A DNA stretch of 64,000 bases, taken from NCBI RefSeq assembly GCF_025950525.1, contig NZ_JAPDGS010000002.1, positions 682,001 to 746,000 of the forward strand. Direction: 5' to 3'. The notes beneath the pieces are model-generated. The model saw only the letters and a program-made list of their open reading frames with translations, had not been told where the DNA came from and did no database searches. Origin of the DNA: Stagnihabitans lacustris. GTDB taxonomy: Bacteria > Pseudomonadota > Alphaproteobacteria > Rhodobacterales > Rhodobacteraceae. Made by a program: the position numbers and the translations under genes. Positions 26,600-35,545 of this stretch are shown in pieces (the first letter of the stretch is position 1; the number at the start of each line of letters is the position of its first letter).

Positions 26600-27580
26600 A
26601 TGGGGGGATCACGTCTGACGGTGGTGGTGACGCGGGCTTTGCCGCAAGTTGTGGAAACGCGGCTGAAAGAGCTGTTCGATGTCGAGTTGCGCGACCCCGA
26701 CAGCCCGATGACCCGCGAAGAGCTGGCCGAGGCCATGGGGCGCTGCGATGTGCTGGTGCCGACGATCACCGACAAGATCGACGCGGGGCTGATCGGTCAG
26801 GCCGGGCCGCGGTTGAAGCTGATTGCGAATTACGGCGCGGGGGTGGATCATATCGACGTGTCCACCGCCCGGGCGCGGGGGATATTGGTTTCCAACACGC
26901 CCGGGGTCACGACCGATGACACGGCCGATATGGCGATTGCGCTGATGCTGGCGGTCACGCGCCGCATCCCCGAGGGTCTGGCGGCGATGCGTGGCGAATG
27001 GCAGGGCTGGTCGCCGATGGCCTTCCTGGGCGGGCGCCTGGCGGGGCGACGTCTGGGCATCCTGGGCATGGGCCGCATCGGTCAGGCCGTGGCGCGCCGC
27101 GCCCGCGCCTTTGGGCTTCAGGTGCATTACCACAACCGCAAACGCCTGCGGGTTGAGGTCGAGGCCGAACTTGAGGCGACCTGGTGGGAGAGCCTGGATC
27201 AGATGGTCTCGCGCATGGACATCATATCGATCAACTGCCCGCATACGCCGGCGACCTTTCACCTGATGAACGCGCGGCGGCTGAAGCTGTTGAAACCCTC
27301 GGCGGTGATCGTGAACACCTCCCGCGGCGAGGTGATCGACGAAAACGCCCTGACGCGGGGCTTGCGGGCGGGGGAAATCGCGGGGGCGGGTCTGGATGTG
27401 CTGGAAAACGGCCGCGTGAACCCGCGCCTGCAGGATCTGCCGAATGTGGTTCTGTTGCCGCATATGGGCTCGGCCACGGTGGAGGGGCGGGTGGAGATGG
27501 GCGAGAAGGTCATCATCAACATCAAGACCTTTGCCGATGGGCATAGGCCACCGGATCAGGTGGTGCCGGGGATGTTGTAG
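26600..27580 (+). CDS. D-isomer-specific 2-hydroxyacid dehydrogenase (glyoxylate/hydroxypyruvate reductase-like)
   Basis: 326 aa. The N-terminal catalytic domain has A-N-Y-G-A-G-V-D-H-I-D. The Rossmann NAD(P) motif is L-G-I-L-G-M-G-R-I-G-Q-A. The catalytic Arg, Glu and His lie in N-T-S-R-G-E-V-I-D, G-L-D-V-L-E-N and L-P-H-M-G-S-A-T. The sequence is close to GyaR-type glyoxylate reductases, which reduce glyoxylate or hydroxypyruvate. It is divergent from the SH3 gene across 141 bases. Confidence 0.88.
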   Translation: MGGSRLTVVVTRALPQVVETRLKELFDVELRDPDSPMTREELAEAMGRCDVLVPTITDKIDAGLIGQAGPRLKLIANYGAGVDHIDVSTARARGILVSNTPGVTTDDTADMAIALMLAVTRRIPEGLAAMRGEWQGWSPMAFLGGRLAGRRLGILGMGRIGQAVARRARAFGLQVHYHNRKRLRVEVEAELEATWWESLDQMVSRMDIISINCPHTPATFHLMNARRLKLLKPSAVIVNTSRGEVIDENALTRGLRAGEIAGAGLDVLENGRVNPRLQDLPNVVLLPHMGSATVEGRVEMGEKVIINIKTFADGHRPPDQVVPGML

Positions 27581-27685
27581 GGCCGCTTGGCCCCCGGGCG
27601 GCTGGCGACCAAGGTTGCCCCGGCCTTCCCGTGCAGCGATTCTCGGTCAGGAGGCGCCGGGTCAAGCGCGGCGCGGTTGACCCGA

Positions 27686-28585
27686 TCAGGCCCGCCTTGA
27701 CGTCGCGATGAGCACCCCTGCGGCCACGATCAGGCCCATGCCGGCCATGGCCAGCGCGCTCAGCCCCTCGCCCCACAGGACCCAGGTCCAGGCGGCAGAG
27801 GCGGGCAGGATGATGTATTCCATGACCGAAACCCGCGAGGCCTCGGCGATCTGATAGGCGCGCACCATCAGGCCGACGCCCAGAAGCGATCCCGCCGCCT
27901 GCACAAAGGTCCAGAACCAGAACGCGCCCCCCGGGATGACGGGGCCGCGCATGAGGAATCCCTCGGGGCCAGCGGGGGCCACCAAAGGATGCAGCGTCAG
28001 CGCGGCCATCCCAAGCGCACCCGCCACCCCCAGCGCGATGAAGAACCCGGCCAGCAGGGTTTCCGCGGATTCCGGGCCGCACCAACGGCGGGTGGCGATG
28101 TTGCCAAGCGCGTAAAGCGCCCCGGCCACAACCGGCAGCAGGGCGGGAAGCGAGGCGCCCGCCAGGGCCTCGGGGCCAAGGACCATGACCACGCCGGCAA
28201 AGCCCAAGGCGACGGCCAGGGCGCCTGATCCGCTGATGGGCGCGCCGTAAAACAGCCGCTCGATCAACAGGACAAAGATCGGCGCGGTGAACAGCCCCGC
28301 CGCGACCAGGGCCACGGGCAAGAACCCAAGCGCGCCGAAATAGATCACCATGGCGCAGCCGTGGATCAGCGACCGCGCCACAACCCGGCGCGGCGCGACC
28401 ATCGCCAAGCGCAGCCCCAAAGGCCGCGCCACCAGCCACAGCAAAGCCACCGCCATCACCGACCGCGTCGCATGGAACTGCCAAAGCCCCGCATCCGCGG
28501 CGATGACCTGGACGAAATTGTCGGTAAACCCGATGATCCCGGCATAGACGGCGATCATCGACAGGGCCTTCAGGTTCACATTCAT
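27686..28585 (-). CDS. EamA/DMT-family transporter
   Basis: 299 aa from ATG at 28585. About ten helices form two EamA repeats (S-M-I-A-V-Y-A-G-I-I-G-F-T-D-N-F-V at the start; L-P-A-S-A-A-W-T-W-V-L-W-G-E in the second). It is an inner-membrane metabolite exporter of unknown substrate. The longer frame runs antisense through the next gene and is rejected. It is convergent with the dehydrogenase and divergent from the hypothetical gene at 28725. Confidence 0.86.
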   Translation of the reverse strand: MNVNLKALSMIAVYAGIIGFTDNFVQVIAADAGLWQFHATRSVMAVALLWLVARPLGLRLAMVAPRRVVARSLIHGCAMVIYFGALGFLPVALVAAGLFTAPIFVLLIERLFYGAPISGSGALAVALGFAGVVMVLGPEALAGASLPALLPVVAGALYALGNIATRRWCGPESAETLLAGFFIALGVAGALGMAALTLHPLVAPAGPEGFLMRGPVIPGGAFWFWTFVQAAGSLLGVGLMVRAYQIAEASRVSVMEYIILPASAAWTWVLWGEGLSALAMAGMGLIVAAGVLIATSRRA

Positions 28586-28724
28586 CCCCCCATGAACCCC
28601 GGCCCGCCCCGGAATTCCCGCCTGATTGCGACCCTTTGGCGCCGCTTTGCTGATCTGACAACCTGCCGATTGTGAAGCCCGCGCCGCGCGGTTACTGTAA
28701 GGCGAAACAGGCAATGCAGGCGCA

Positions 28725-29753
28725 ATGACCGCCCTAGAGAAATACCAGCGACTGGAATGTACGGGGCTCTGGCGCCTGACGCCTGCGGCCCAGTTGCGCG
28801 AGGTCGTCGTGGGCCTGCGCGAAACCACCCTGGTCTTTGCCGATCCGCGCACCGAAATGGCGCTGTCGCATTGGTCGCTGCCCTCGGTCGAACGGGTGAA
28901 CCCGGGCGAAAGCCCCGCGATCTTTACCCCCGGCCGCACCGAAGAGGGCGCGCCCTCGGAGACGATCGAGCTGGACGACCCCGACATGATCGCGGCGCTG
29001 GAAACCGTCCATGTCACCCTGGTCCGCCGCCGCCCCCGGCCCGGACGGCTGCGCGGCGGCTTTGTCGCGCTGGGCGCCGGGGTGGCGGCGCTGGGGCTGC
29101 TTTTGTGGCTGCCCGATGCGATGATGTCGCATACCGCGCAGGTCCTGCCGACGGCCACGCGGGTGCAGATCGGCAAGATGGCGCTGGCCGATGCGCAGCG
29201 CCTGACCGGCTCGCCCTGTGCCGAGCCTTTGGGCGCGCGGGCCGCCAGCAGCCTGGCGCAAAGGTTCGCGGGCTTTGGCGTCGGCGAAATCGTCGTGGTC
29301 CGCGATGGCGCGCAAGAGGTCACGGTTCTGCCCGGCGGCATCGTGCTTTTGGCCAATGGCGTGCTGACCGCCTCTGAAGACCCCGAGCCCGTGCTTGGCC
29401 GCATCCTGGCCGCTTTGGTCGCGGCCCAAGAGGCCGATCCCGTCGTCCCCCTGCTGCATCACGCGGGCCTGGTGGCCACGACGCGGCTTTTGACCTCGGG
29501 CGTGCTGCCTGATGGCGCGGTCGAGGGCTATGCCGAGGCCGCGCTTGCGACCACCGCCACCCCATCGTCCGAGCCCCTGCTGGCGGCGTTCAAGACCCTG
29601 GGCCTGTCCGCGACCCCCTATGCCAAGGCACTGGACCCGACCGGAGAGGGCTCACTTGCGCTGATCGAGGGCGACCCCTTTCAGGGCCGCTCTCCGGCGC
29701 CGGTGATTTCGGACAACGACTGGATCAGCCTGCAGGGCATCTGCGCGGGTTAG
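28725..29753 (+). CDS. Membrane protein with a degenerate M48 peptidase-like core
   Basis: 342 aa, not assignable to a named family. It has an N-terminal soluble region of about 105 residues and one transmembrane helix at about 110-129 (F-V-A-L-G-A-G-V-A-A-L-G-L-L-L-W-L). A C-terminal region follows with V-L-P-G-G-I-V-L-L-A-N-G-V-L (201-214), which resembles the L-P-G-G strand that precedes the zinc motif of M48 metalloproteases. Where H-E-x-x-H should follow there is A-L-V-A-A-Q-E-A-D-P, so the zinc site is absent. It may be a pseudo-protease. It ends convergently, overlapping the SPOR gene by 4 bases. Confidence 0.7.
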   Translation: MTALEKYQRLECTGLWRLTPAAQLREVVVGLRETTLVFADPRTEMALSHWSLPSVERVNPGESPAIFTPGRTEEGAPSETIELDDPDMIAALETVHVTLVRRRPRPGRLRGGFVALGAGVAALGLLLWLPDAMMSHTAQVLPTATRVQIGKMALADAQRLTGSPCAEPLGARAASSLAQRFAGFGVGEIVVVRDGAQEVTVLPGGIVLLANGVLTASEDPEPVLGRILAALVAAQEADPVVPLLHHAGLVATTRLLTSGVLPDGAVEGYAEAALATTATPSSEPLLAAFKTLGLSATPYAKALDPTGEGSLALIEGDPFQGRSPAPVISDNDWISLQGICAG

Positions 29754-30670
29754 CGCAGAAAGGCATCCGGGAAACCGCCGGCGCGCAGGGCCACAAGTGC
29801 GGCCTGCGCCGCATCCGTGCTGGCAAAGGGGCCCGCAAAGACCACCCGCAGCTTTTGCCCCGAGGTCGTGGCGGCCAGACCCAGCCCCGCAATGCGCCCG
29901 GCCGCCTTTTCCGCATTGGCCGGCTGACCAAAGGCGCCGACCTGGATCAACAGGCCCGCGGCGGGGGCCGACATGGTCGAGACGGTGACTTGCGGCGCCG
30001 TGACGGGTTGTGCGGCGACGTGCTGGGCCTTTGGCGCTGCGACCTGGGCTGCCCGAATGGCCTTGGCCTGCTTTTGCGGCGGCAGGTCGGCGATGGCCAC
30101 CATGGGGACGTCTTGGGTGTAAACCCGGTTCTGCGCCGCCTGGCCCTCGGCCGTGCCAATGCCGCGCATCGGGTTCAGCCGGTCGTCCTTCCAGGCATGG
30201 GTCCAGCCTTTGGGCGGGGTCGGCAAGACGCGGGGCGTGGGCGGCGGGGCAAAGGTCACGACCTGCTCGGCGCGGGTTGGGGCCGCCATTGGTGCGGGTG
30301 CGGGGGCGGGGGCAAACAGGAAGGCAAAGAGCCCCGGGCCGCGGGGGCGCTGTGGCGCCGTCGGGGTCTGGGTGGTTGGCGCGACCTGCGGGATCTCGAC
30401 CTCCGCCACCAGCGGCTGAGGCGCCGCCCCGGTGGGCATCATGCCGCAGATCGGCCGCTTTGATCCGTCGATCCGCGGCACCCAGTTGACCTGGCCGCCG
30501 AACCCCGCGCGGACAAAGACGCATCCCCGGCTGTCGATGAACTGCTGACCCTTGAAGCTGGCGGGCGGCGGATTGACCGGCGCCGTCACGTTGCGCAAAG
30601 TCTGCGCCTCGGCCGCCATGCCCACAACAACAGCCACGGCCAAAGCCGGACCCAAAACCCTGACAAACAT
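29750..30670 (-). CDS. SPOR domain-containing secreted protein
   Basis: 306 aa from ATG at 30670. It has a signal peptide (M-F-V-R-V-L-G-P-A-L-A-V-A-V-V-V-G-M-A-A-E-A), a middle region rich in Pro, Ala and Gln, and a C-terminal SPOR domain (about 230-306: L-L-I-Q-V-G-A-F-G-Q-P-A-N-A-E-K-A, L-R-V-V-F-A-G-P-F). SPOR domains bind glycan strands lacking stem peptides, so a role at the septum or cell wall is likely. An alternative start at 30721 would add 17 residues before the signal peptide. Confidence 0.86.
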   Translation of the reverse strand: MFVRVLGPALAVAVVVGMAAEAQTLRNVTAPVNPPPASFKGQQFIDSRGCVFVRAGFGGQVNWVPRIDGSKRPICGMMPTGAAPQPLVAEVEIPQVAPTTQTPTAPQRPRGPGLFAFLFAPAPAPAPMAAPTRAEQVVTFAPPPTPRVLPTPPKGWTHAWKDDRLNPMRGIGTAEGQAAQNRVYTQDVPMVAIADLPPQKQAKAIRAAQVAAPKAQHVAAQPVTAPQVTVSTMSAPAAGLLIQVGAFGQPANAEKAAGRIAGLGLAATTSGQKLRVVFAGPFASTDAAQAALVALRAGGFPDAFLR

Positions 30671-30748
30671 GCTCGCCCTCGTTCTTGTTTTGAACGAATC
30701 ATGAATCAGGATTGTTTCCAAGTAAAGGAGGATTACCCCCTGAACCTG

Positions 30749-31408
30749 TTATTTGGTGCCAAACATGCGGTCGCCCGCATCCCCTAGGCCCGGAACGATA
30801 TAGCCATGGTCGTTCAGATGGCTGTCAATCGAGGCCGTGACGATCTGCACATCGGGATGGACCGCCTGCATATGCGCAATCCCCTCCGGTGAGGCCAGAA
30901 GGCACAGGAAGCGGATTTCGCGCGCGCCCTTTTCCTTCAACAGGCTGACGGCGGCGGCCGAGGAATTCCCCGTGGCCAGCATCGGATCGACGACAATCGA
31001 CACGCGCTCGTCCAGATGGTCGGGCAGCTTGCAGTAATATTGCACCGGTTGCAGCGTCTCGGGGTCGCGATACATGCCGACGAAACCCACGCGCGCCGCG
31101 GGGATCAGTTCCAGGATACCGTCCAAAAGCCCGTTGCCCGCCCGCAGGATCGACACCAAGGCCAGCTTCTTGCCGTCAATCGCCGGGGCCTCCATCGGGC
31201 AAAGCGGCGTCTCGATGGATTTGGTGGTCATCGGCAGATTGCGCGTGACCTCATAGGCCAGAAGCAGGCTGATTTCCCGCAGAAGCTGGCGGAATGAGGC
31301 GGTGGAGGTGTCCTTCTCCCGCATCAGGGTCAGCTTGTGTTGCACCAAAGGGTGGCTCACGACGATCACAGGCTGAGGCGGCACAGGCTCGGCGGGCACG
31401 TTTCCCAT
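30749..31408 (-). CDS. upp: Uracil phosphoribosyltransferase
   Basis: Salvages uracil with PRPP to give UMP. 219 aa; the family is about 210. It has S-I-L-R-A-G-N-G-L, the PRPP loop [14 protein letters not shown] and the uracil-binding [13 protein letters not shown] near the C-terminus. Its start codon directly abuts the add stop (31409), so it closes the add-upp pair. Confidence 0.96.
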   Translation of the reverse strand: MGNVPAEPVPPQPVIVVSHPLVQHKLTLMREKDTSTASFRQLLREISLLLAYEVTRNLPMTTKSIETPLCPMEAPAIDGKKLALVSILRAGNGLLDGILELIPAARVGFVGMYRDPETLQPVQYYCKLPDHLDERVSIVVDPMLATGNSSAAAVSLLKEKGAREIRFLCLLASPEGIAHMQAVHPDVQIVTASIDSHLNDHGYIVPGLGDAGDRMFGTK

Positions 31409-32365
31409 TCAACTCTCCATCCTTCGGGCGATTTTCTCTTTCGTATCCTTGTCACAGAAAGCCGCGTCAAGCGCCCAGCGGTTCAAGGTCGCGAAAACCC
31501 CCTCGTCCCAATCGAAAGCCTGGGACAAAAGCTCATACTCCCGCCGCAGCGTCGTATGGAAAAATGGCGGATCGTCGGTGGACACCGTGACCTTGACACC
31601 GCGGTGAAACAGCTCGCCAATCGGATGCTTGCGCCAGCTGGGGTAAAGCCCCAGCGCCATGTTCGACCCTGGGCAACATTCCAGCACAACCCCCGCCTCG
31701 GCGATCTCATCGACCAGAGCCAGGTCTTCGATGGCGCGCACGCCATGGCCGATGCGGCCCGCGCCAAGGGCCAGGGCCTCGCGGACCTCCTCGGGGCCCT
31801 TCAGCTCTCCGGCATGAAGCGTCAGGCCAAGCCCCGCCTCGCGCCCGCAATCCATCCCCCAGGCGAAATCCTTCAAGGCGCCGATGCGCTCATTGCCCGC
31901 CACGCCAATGCCGGTGACAAAGCCCCCCGCCGTATCGGCCGCACAAAGCGCCGCGCGCCGCCCCTTGGCCGGGTCCATGTGGCGGATCATCAGGGCAATC
32001 CCCCGCACGGTGATCTCGGGAACCGCGGCCGCGGCCTCCTCCATCGCCAGCACATACTCCCGCCACGCCCCCAGATCGCCACCGCCGCAGTAATCCGGAC
32101 AGAGGAAATGTTCGGTATAGACCACCCCTTCCTCGACCTGAGCCTCCAGCACCGCCCGCATCAGCCGCGCGTAATCCTCGGGCCGCTGCAGGACCGAGGT
32201 CGCCGCCTCATAGACCCGCACGAATTCGGGAAAGCCGGTGAACCGATACCCACCGCGCTCATCGAAGATCCCCGCGATATCCACTTTCTTTTCGCGGGCA
32301 AGTCCCTTGATAAAAGACGGCGGCGCCGCCCCCTCCAGATGCAGATGCAGTTCGATCTTGCGCAA
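31409..32365 (-). CDS. add: Adenosine deaminase
   Basis: Deaminates adenosine to inosine. 318 aa. The zinc-binding H-L-H-L-E-G is near the N-terminus. L-H-A-G-E supplies the zinc ligand and catalytic Glu, then G-R-I-G-H-G and S-T-D-D-P-P-F-F. It starts with TTG at 32365: an in-frame TGA five codons upstream (inside the family 1 repeat) excludes any earlier start, and no ATG fits before the zinc motif. GAGGGG lies close upstream. It is followed directly by upp. Confidence 0.95.
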   Translation of the reverse strand: MRKIELHLHLEGAAPPSFIKGLAREKKVDIAGIFDERGGYRFTGFPEFVRVYEAATSVLQRPEDYARLMRAVLEAQVEEGVVYTEHFLCPDYCGGGDLGAWREYVLAMEEAAAAVPEITVRGIALMIRHMDPAKGRRAALCAADTAGGFVTGIGVAGNERIGALKDFAWGMDCGREAGLGLTLHAGELKGPEEVREALALGAGRIGHGVRAIEDLALVDEIAEAGVVLECCPGSNMALGLYPSWRKHPIGELFHRGVKVTVSTDDPPFFHTTLRREYELLSQAFDWDEGVFATLNRWALDAAFCDKDTKEKIARRMES

Positions 32366-32373
32366 AGGCCCCT

Positions 32374-32427
32374 CGTTTCATCTTTTCACAAATATCCCAC
32401 AGGGGTCCGGGGGTGTGAAACCCCCGG
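32374..32427 (-). repeat. Intergenic repeat family 1, copy E (hairpin plus GATATTTG tail)
   Basis: On the minus strand an 8-bp stem (32427-32420 with 32414-32407) with loop TTCAC is followed by GTGGGATATTTG and AAGATGAAAC. Hairpin loop and order match copy A at 2854-2913. It separates deoB from add. The tail contributes the in-frame stop that fixes the TTG start of add. Confidence 0.65.
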
Positions 32428-32434
32428 CGGGCGG

Positions 32435-33610
32435 TCACAAAAAGCTGCGTCCCGGCCCCTGCGCGCGCACCCCCAGATGCGTCGCCACCGAGGCGCCCAC
32501 ATCGACAAAGCCCCGCAGGCCGATGGCCCCCGCCGCGCCATAGCCCACCACAGGCACCCGTTCCCGCGTGTGATCGGTGCCCGCCCAAGTCGGGTCATTG
32601 CCATGATCGGCGGTGAAGATCGCCAGATCCCCCGGCCTCAGCCGCGCGAGGAACCCGCCCACCCGGGCATCAAACCATTCCAGCGCGCTGGCATAGCCCA
32701 TGACGTCGCGGGGATGGCCCCAAAGGCTGTCGAACTCCACGAAGTTGGCGAAGGTCAAACTTCCCTCTTCGGCTTCATCCGCAAGCCGGTCCAGATGATC
32801 GAAAAGGTCAAGGTCGCTTTTCCCCTTCCACAGCTTCCCCACGCCCTGCATGGAGAAGATGTCGCCGATCTTGCCGACCGCATGGGTCATCCGCCCCGCC
32901 CCCGCCACCCAGTCCAGCAAAGTCGGCCCCGGCGGTGCAATCGCATAATCCCGCCGGTTGGGCGTCCTGTGGAAATCCCCCGGAACCCCCACAAAAGGCC
33001 GCGCGATCACCCGGCCCACCTTCATCGCATGAAGATGAGGCGCAAGGTCGGAACACAGCTTCAACAGCCGATCCAAGCCAAAGGCCTCTTCATGGGCGGC
33101 AATCTGGAACACGGAATCCGCCGAGGTATAGCAGATCGGCCATCCGGTCCGCAGATGCTCGGCGCAATGCGCCTCGATGATCGGCACGCCGGAGGAATGG
33201 CAATTCCCAAGGATGCCGTCGGTCCCCGCAAGGCGGCAAACCAAAGCCGTGATCTCGGGCGGGAAGGCCGGCACCTGATCGGGGAAATAGGTCCAGTCCC
33301 AAGGCACGGGCACGCCCGCAAGCTCCCAATGGCCCGAGGGCGTGTCCTTGCCGCGGCTGACCTCCTCGGCCGCACCCCAAAGACCCACAGGCGTGGCGGT
33401 AAACCCCGGCATCCGCAGACCCGAGGCCAGTTCCACCGCAGCCCCCAGCCCCAGCCCGTCCAAGACCGGCATCTGCAAGGGCCGCCCCGTGGCCGCCCGT
33501 GCCTGGGCGATATGGCCCAGAGTATTGGCCCCCGCATCGCCGAAATCACCGGCATCGGGCGCGCCACCGGCCCCCACGGAATCCATCACGACCAGGAAAG
33601 CCCGCGCCAT
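32435..33610 (-). CDS. deoB: Phosphopentomutase
   Basis: Interconverts (deoxy)ribose 1- and 5-phosphates. 391 aa. It is a metalloenzyme of the alkaline phosphatase superfamily with V-V-M-D-S-V-G near the N-terminus (Asp, metal ligand), Y-T-S-A-D-S-V-F (phosphothreonine region) and I-F-T-A-D-H-G-N-D-P near the C-terminus. Its ATG overlaps the deoA stop (TGATG at 33612-33608). It links phosphorylase products to central metabolism. Confidence 0.95.
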   Translation of the reverse strand: MARAFLVVMDSVGAGGAPDAGDFGDAGANTLGHIAQARAATGRPLQMPVLDGLGLGAAVELASGLRMPGFTATPVGLWGAAEEVSRGKDTPSGHWELAGVPVPWDWTYFPDQVPAFPPEITALVCRLAGTDGILGNCHSSGVPIIEAHCAEHLRTGWPICYTSADSVFQIAAHEEAFGLDRLLKLCSDLAPHLHAMKVGRVIARPFVGVPGDFHRTPNRRDYAIAPPGPTLLDWVAGAGRMTHAVGKIGDIFSMQGVGKLWKGKSDLDLFDHLDRLADEAEEGSLTFANFVEFDSLWGHPRDVMGYASALEWFDARVGGFLARLRPGDLAIFTADHGNDPTWAGTDHTRERVPVVGYGAAGAIGLRGFVDVGASVATHLGVRAQGPGRSFL

Positions 33611-34917
33611 CACGACACCCGTTTCAGGACCAGACCCGGATCGGCGGGCTCGGCCTCCACCATGCGATAGGCGGCCAAAACGGTTTCCACCGCCGCCGCC
33701 GCCTGTTCGACCGTGGCGGCATGGATCAACGCCAGCGGATCGCCGCGGCCAATCGCATCGCCAATCCCCGCAAGGTCCGACAGGCCCACCGAGGGGTTGA
33801 TCCGGTCGCCCTCACGCTGGCGCCCGCCGCCCAGGCGCACTACGGCCAGACCCAAAGCCTCACCGTCGATGGCGCCCACGAAACCGCCCTCGGGACAGGG
33901 CACTTCGACCACCACAGGCGCCGAGGGCAGGCGGTCGGGCCAGCGGTCGACGAAATCGGCAGGGCCGCCCTGGGCCGCGATCATCCGGCCAAAGCAGTCG
34001 GCAGCGCCGCCGTTTTCCAGCGCCTGTTCGATCCGCCCCGCGCCATCGGCCGGGTCATCCGCCAGGCCGCCCAGGGCCAGAGCCTCACCGCCCAGGGCCA
34101 TGGTCAGGTCCCAAAGCGCGGTGTTCACCGACGTGCCGGTCAGCGTCTCCATCACCTCGATCACCTCCAGCGCATTGCCCGCGGCGGTGGCAAGTGGCTG
34201 GCTCATGTCGGTGATCAGCGCGCTGGCCATGCAGCCCGCGCCCTTGGCGGTGTCGACCAAAGCGCGGGCTAGGGCCTCGGCATCCTCCAGCGTTTTCATA
34301 AAGGCGCCCGAGCCGCATTTGACATCCAGCACCAGGGCCTCTAGCCCCGCCGCCAGTTTCTTGGACAGGATCGAGGCGGTGATCAGGTCGATGCTTTCCA
34401 CCGTCGCGCTGACATCGCGCACGGCGTAAAGCCTGCGGTCGGCGGGGGCCATCTCGGCGCTGGCCGAGACGATGGCGCAGCGTGTCTGGTCGATCTGGCG
34501 GCGCAGTTGTTCCTCGGTCAGGTTGGTGCGAAAGCCGGGGATCGCCTCCAGCTTGTCCAGCGTGCCCCCGGTATGGCCAAGCCCGCGGCCCGAGATCATC
34601 GGCACATAGGCGCCGCAAGCGGCCAGCGCAGGCGCCAGCAGCAGCGAGACGCAATCGCCGATCCCGCCGGTCGAGTGCTTGTCGATCACCGGCCCGTTCA
34701 GCCGCCATTGCAGGACATGACCCGTATCGCGCATCGCCCTTGTCAGCGCCACGCGGCCCTGTTCGCCAAGCCCCTTCAGCAGCACCGCCATGGCAAAAGC
34801 CCCGGCCTGCGCGTCGGAAACCGCCCCGGTGGCAAGGCCTTGGGCAAAGAAGGTCAGCTCTTCGGCCGAGGGCAGGACCCCATCGCGCACCTTGGCGATG
34901 ACGGCACGGGGCTCCAT
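33610..34917 (-). CDS. deoA: Thymidine phosphorylase
   Basis: Splits thymidine with phosphate to thymine and deoxyribose 1-phosphate. 435 aa from ATG at 34917. It has the K-H-S-T-G-G-I-G-D phosphate-binding motif and I-S-G-R-G-L-G-H-T-G-G-T-L-D-K-L-E-A. Stop-start overlaps (TGATG) link it both to cdd upstream and deoB downstream. Together they form a pyrimidine nucleoside catabolic operon. Confidence 0.96.
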   Translation of the reverse strand: MEPRAVIAKVRDGVLPSAEELTFFAQGLATGAVSDAQAGAFAMAVLLKGLGEQGRVALTRAMRDTGHVLQWRLNGPVIDKHSTGGIGDCVSLLLAPALAACGAYVPMISGRGLGHTGGTLDKLEAIPGFRTNLTEEQLRRQIDQTRCAIVSASAEMAPADRRLYAVRDVSATVESIDLITASILSKKLAAGLEALVLDVKCGSGAFMKTLEDAEALARALVDTAKGAGCMASALITDMSQPLATAAGNALEVIEVMETLTGTSVNTALWDLTMALGGEALALGGLADDPADGAGRIEQALENGGAADCFGRMIAAQGGPADFVDRWPDRLPSAPVVVEVPCPEGGFVGAIDGEALGLAVVRLGGGRQREGDRINPSVGLSDLAGIGDAIGRGDPLALIHAATVEQAAAAVETVLAAYRMVEAEPADPGLVLKRVS

Positions 34918-35342
34918 CACAGGTCCATGAAGGCGGCAGAGAAAGAGCCGGGGAGGAGTTCGGCCACGGTCATGGTTTTCGATTTTCCCGCCGTGGTGCA
35001 AAGCGTGACCTGCACATCGGGGGCGGCGAATTCCGCGATCTTTTGCCGGCAGCCGCCGCAGGGGGGCACGGGTTCGGGGCAATCGGCGATCACGAGGATT
35101 TCCGCGATCTTGTGGTCGCCCGCGGCAATCATGGCGGCGATGGCGCCGGCCTCGGCGCAGGTGCCTTCCGGGTAGGCGGCGTTTTCGACATTCACGCCAA
35201 GGTGGAGGTTGCCAGAGGTCGAGCGCAGGGCCGCGCCGACCTTGAAGCGGGAATAGGGCGCATAGGCGTTCTCGCGGACCTGGGTCGCGGCTTGCAGAAG
35301 GGACGCGGTTGGCAGAAGGGACGCGGCTTGCAGAAGGGACAT
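34917..35342 (-). CDS. cdd: Cytidine deaminase
   Basis: Deaminates cytidine and deoxycytidine. 141 aa, tetrameric type, with the zinc site C-A-E-A-G-A (catalytic Glu) and P-C-G-G-C-R-Q. The N-terminus is odd: M-S-L-L-Q-A-A-S-L-L-P-T-A-S-L-L-Q-A-A, three copies of a six-residue unit from an 18-bp tandem repeat placed directly after the ATG. The conserved domain begins after it (V-R-E-N-A-Y-A-P-Y-S-R-F-K-V-G-A-A). It is the first gene of the deo operon; its stop overlaps the deoA ATG. Confidence 0.95.
   Translation of the reverse strand: MSLLQAASLLPTASLLQAATQVRENAYAPYSRFKVGAALRSTSGNLHLGVNVENAAYPEGTCAEAGAIAAMIAAGDHKIAEILVIADCPEPVPPCGGCRQKIAEFAAPDVQVTLCTTAGKSKTMTVAELLPGSFSAAFMDL
35287..35340 (-). 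repeat. 18-bp tandem repeat, three copies, at the cdd 5' end
   Basis: The units at 35287-35304, 35305-35322 and 35323-35340 are identical except for two substitutions in the middle one. They abut the start codon (35340-35342) and encode the S-L-L-Q-A-A repeats of cytidine deaminase. Confidence 0.9.
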
Positions 35343-35447
35343 GGGGGCTCCTTGACCTTTTGGACAAGGATGATCCGGTTTGCCATGGGTTGCAAGGGTT
35401 GCGACGTCAGGGCTGCGGGCTTGCGCCCTTGACCTGACGTCGCGGAA

Positions 35448-35506
35448 GCGGGGGGCTTCGCGCCCCCCGCACCCCCGCGCCAAAGGGGCCCACGGGCCCC
35501 TTTGGA
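35448..35506. repeat. Paired GC-rich hairpins upstream of cdd
   Basis: A 10-bp stem GCGGGGGGCTTCGCGCCCCCCGC (split here as GCGGGGGGC and GCCCCCCGC, 35448-35470) is followed by CAAAGGGGCCC/GGGCCCCTTTGG (35482-35506) and two short direct repeats containing TTTGGAAACCCCGTG. The layout matches the hairpins that precede the family 1 tail at 45841-45961, without that tail. It lies in the 203-base gap between the cupin gene and cdd and may terminate the cupin transcript. Confidence 0.55.
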
Positions 35507-35545
35507 AACCCCGTGCCCTTTGGAAACCCCGTGAAGGTCTCAGGG

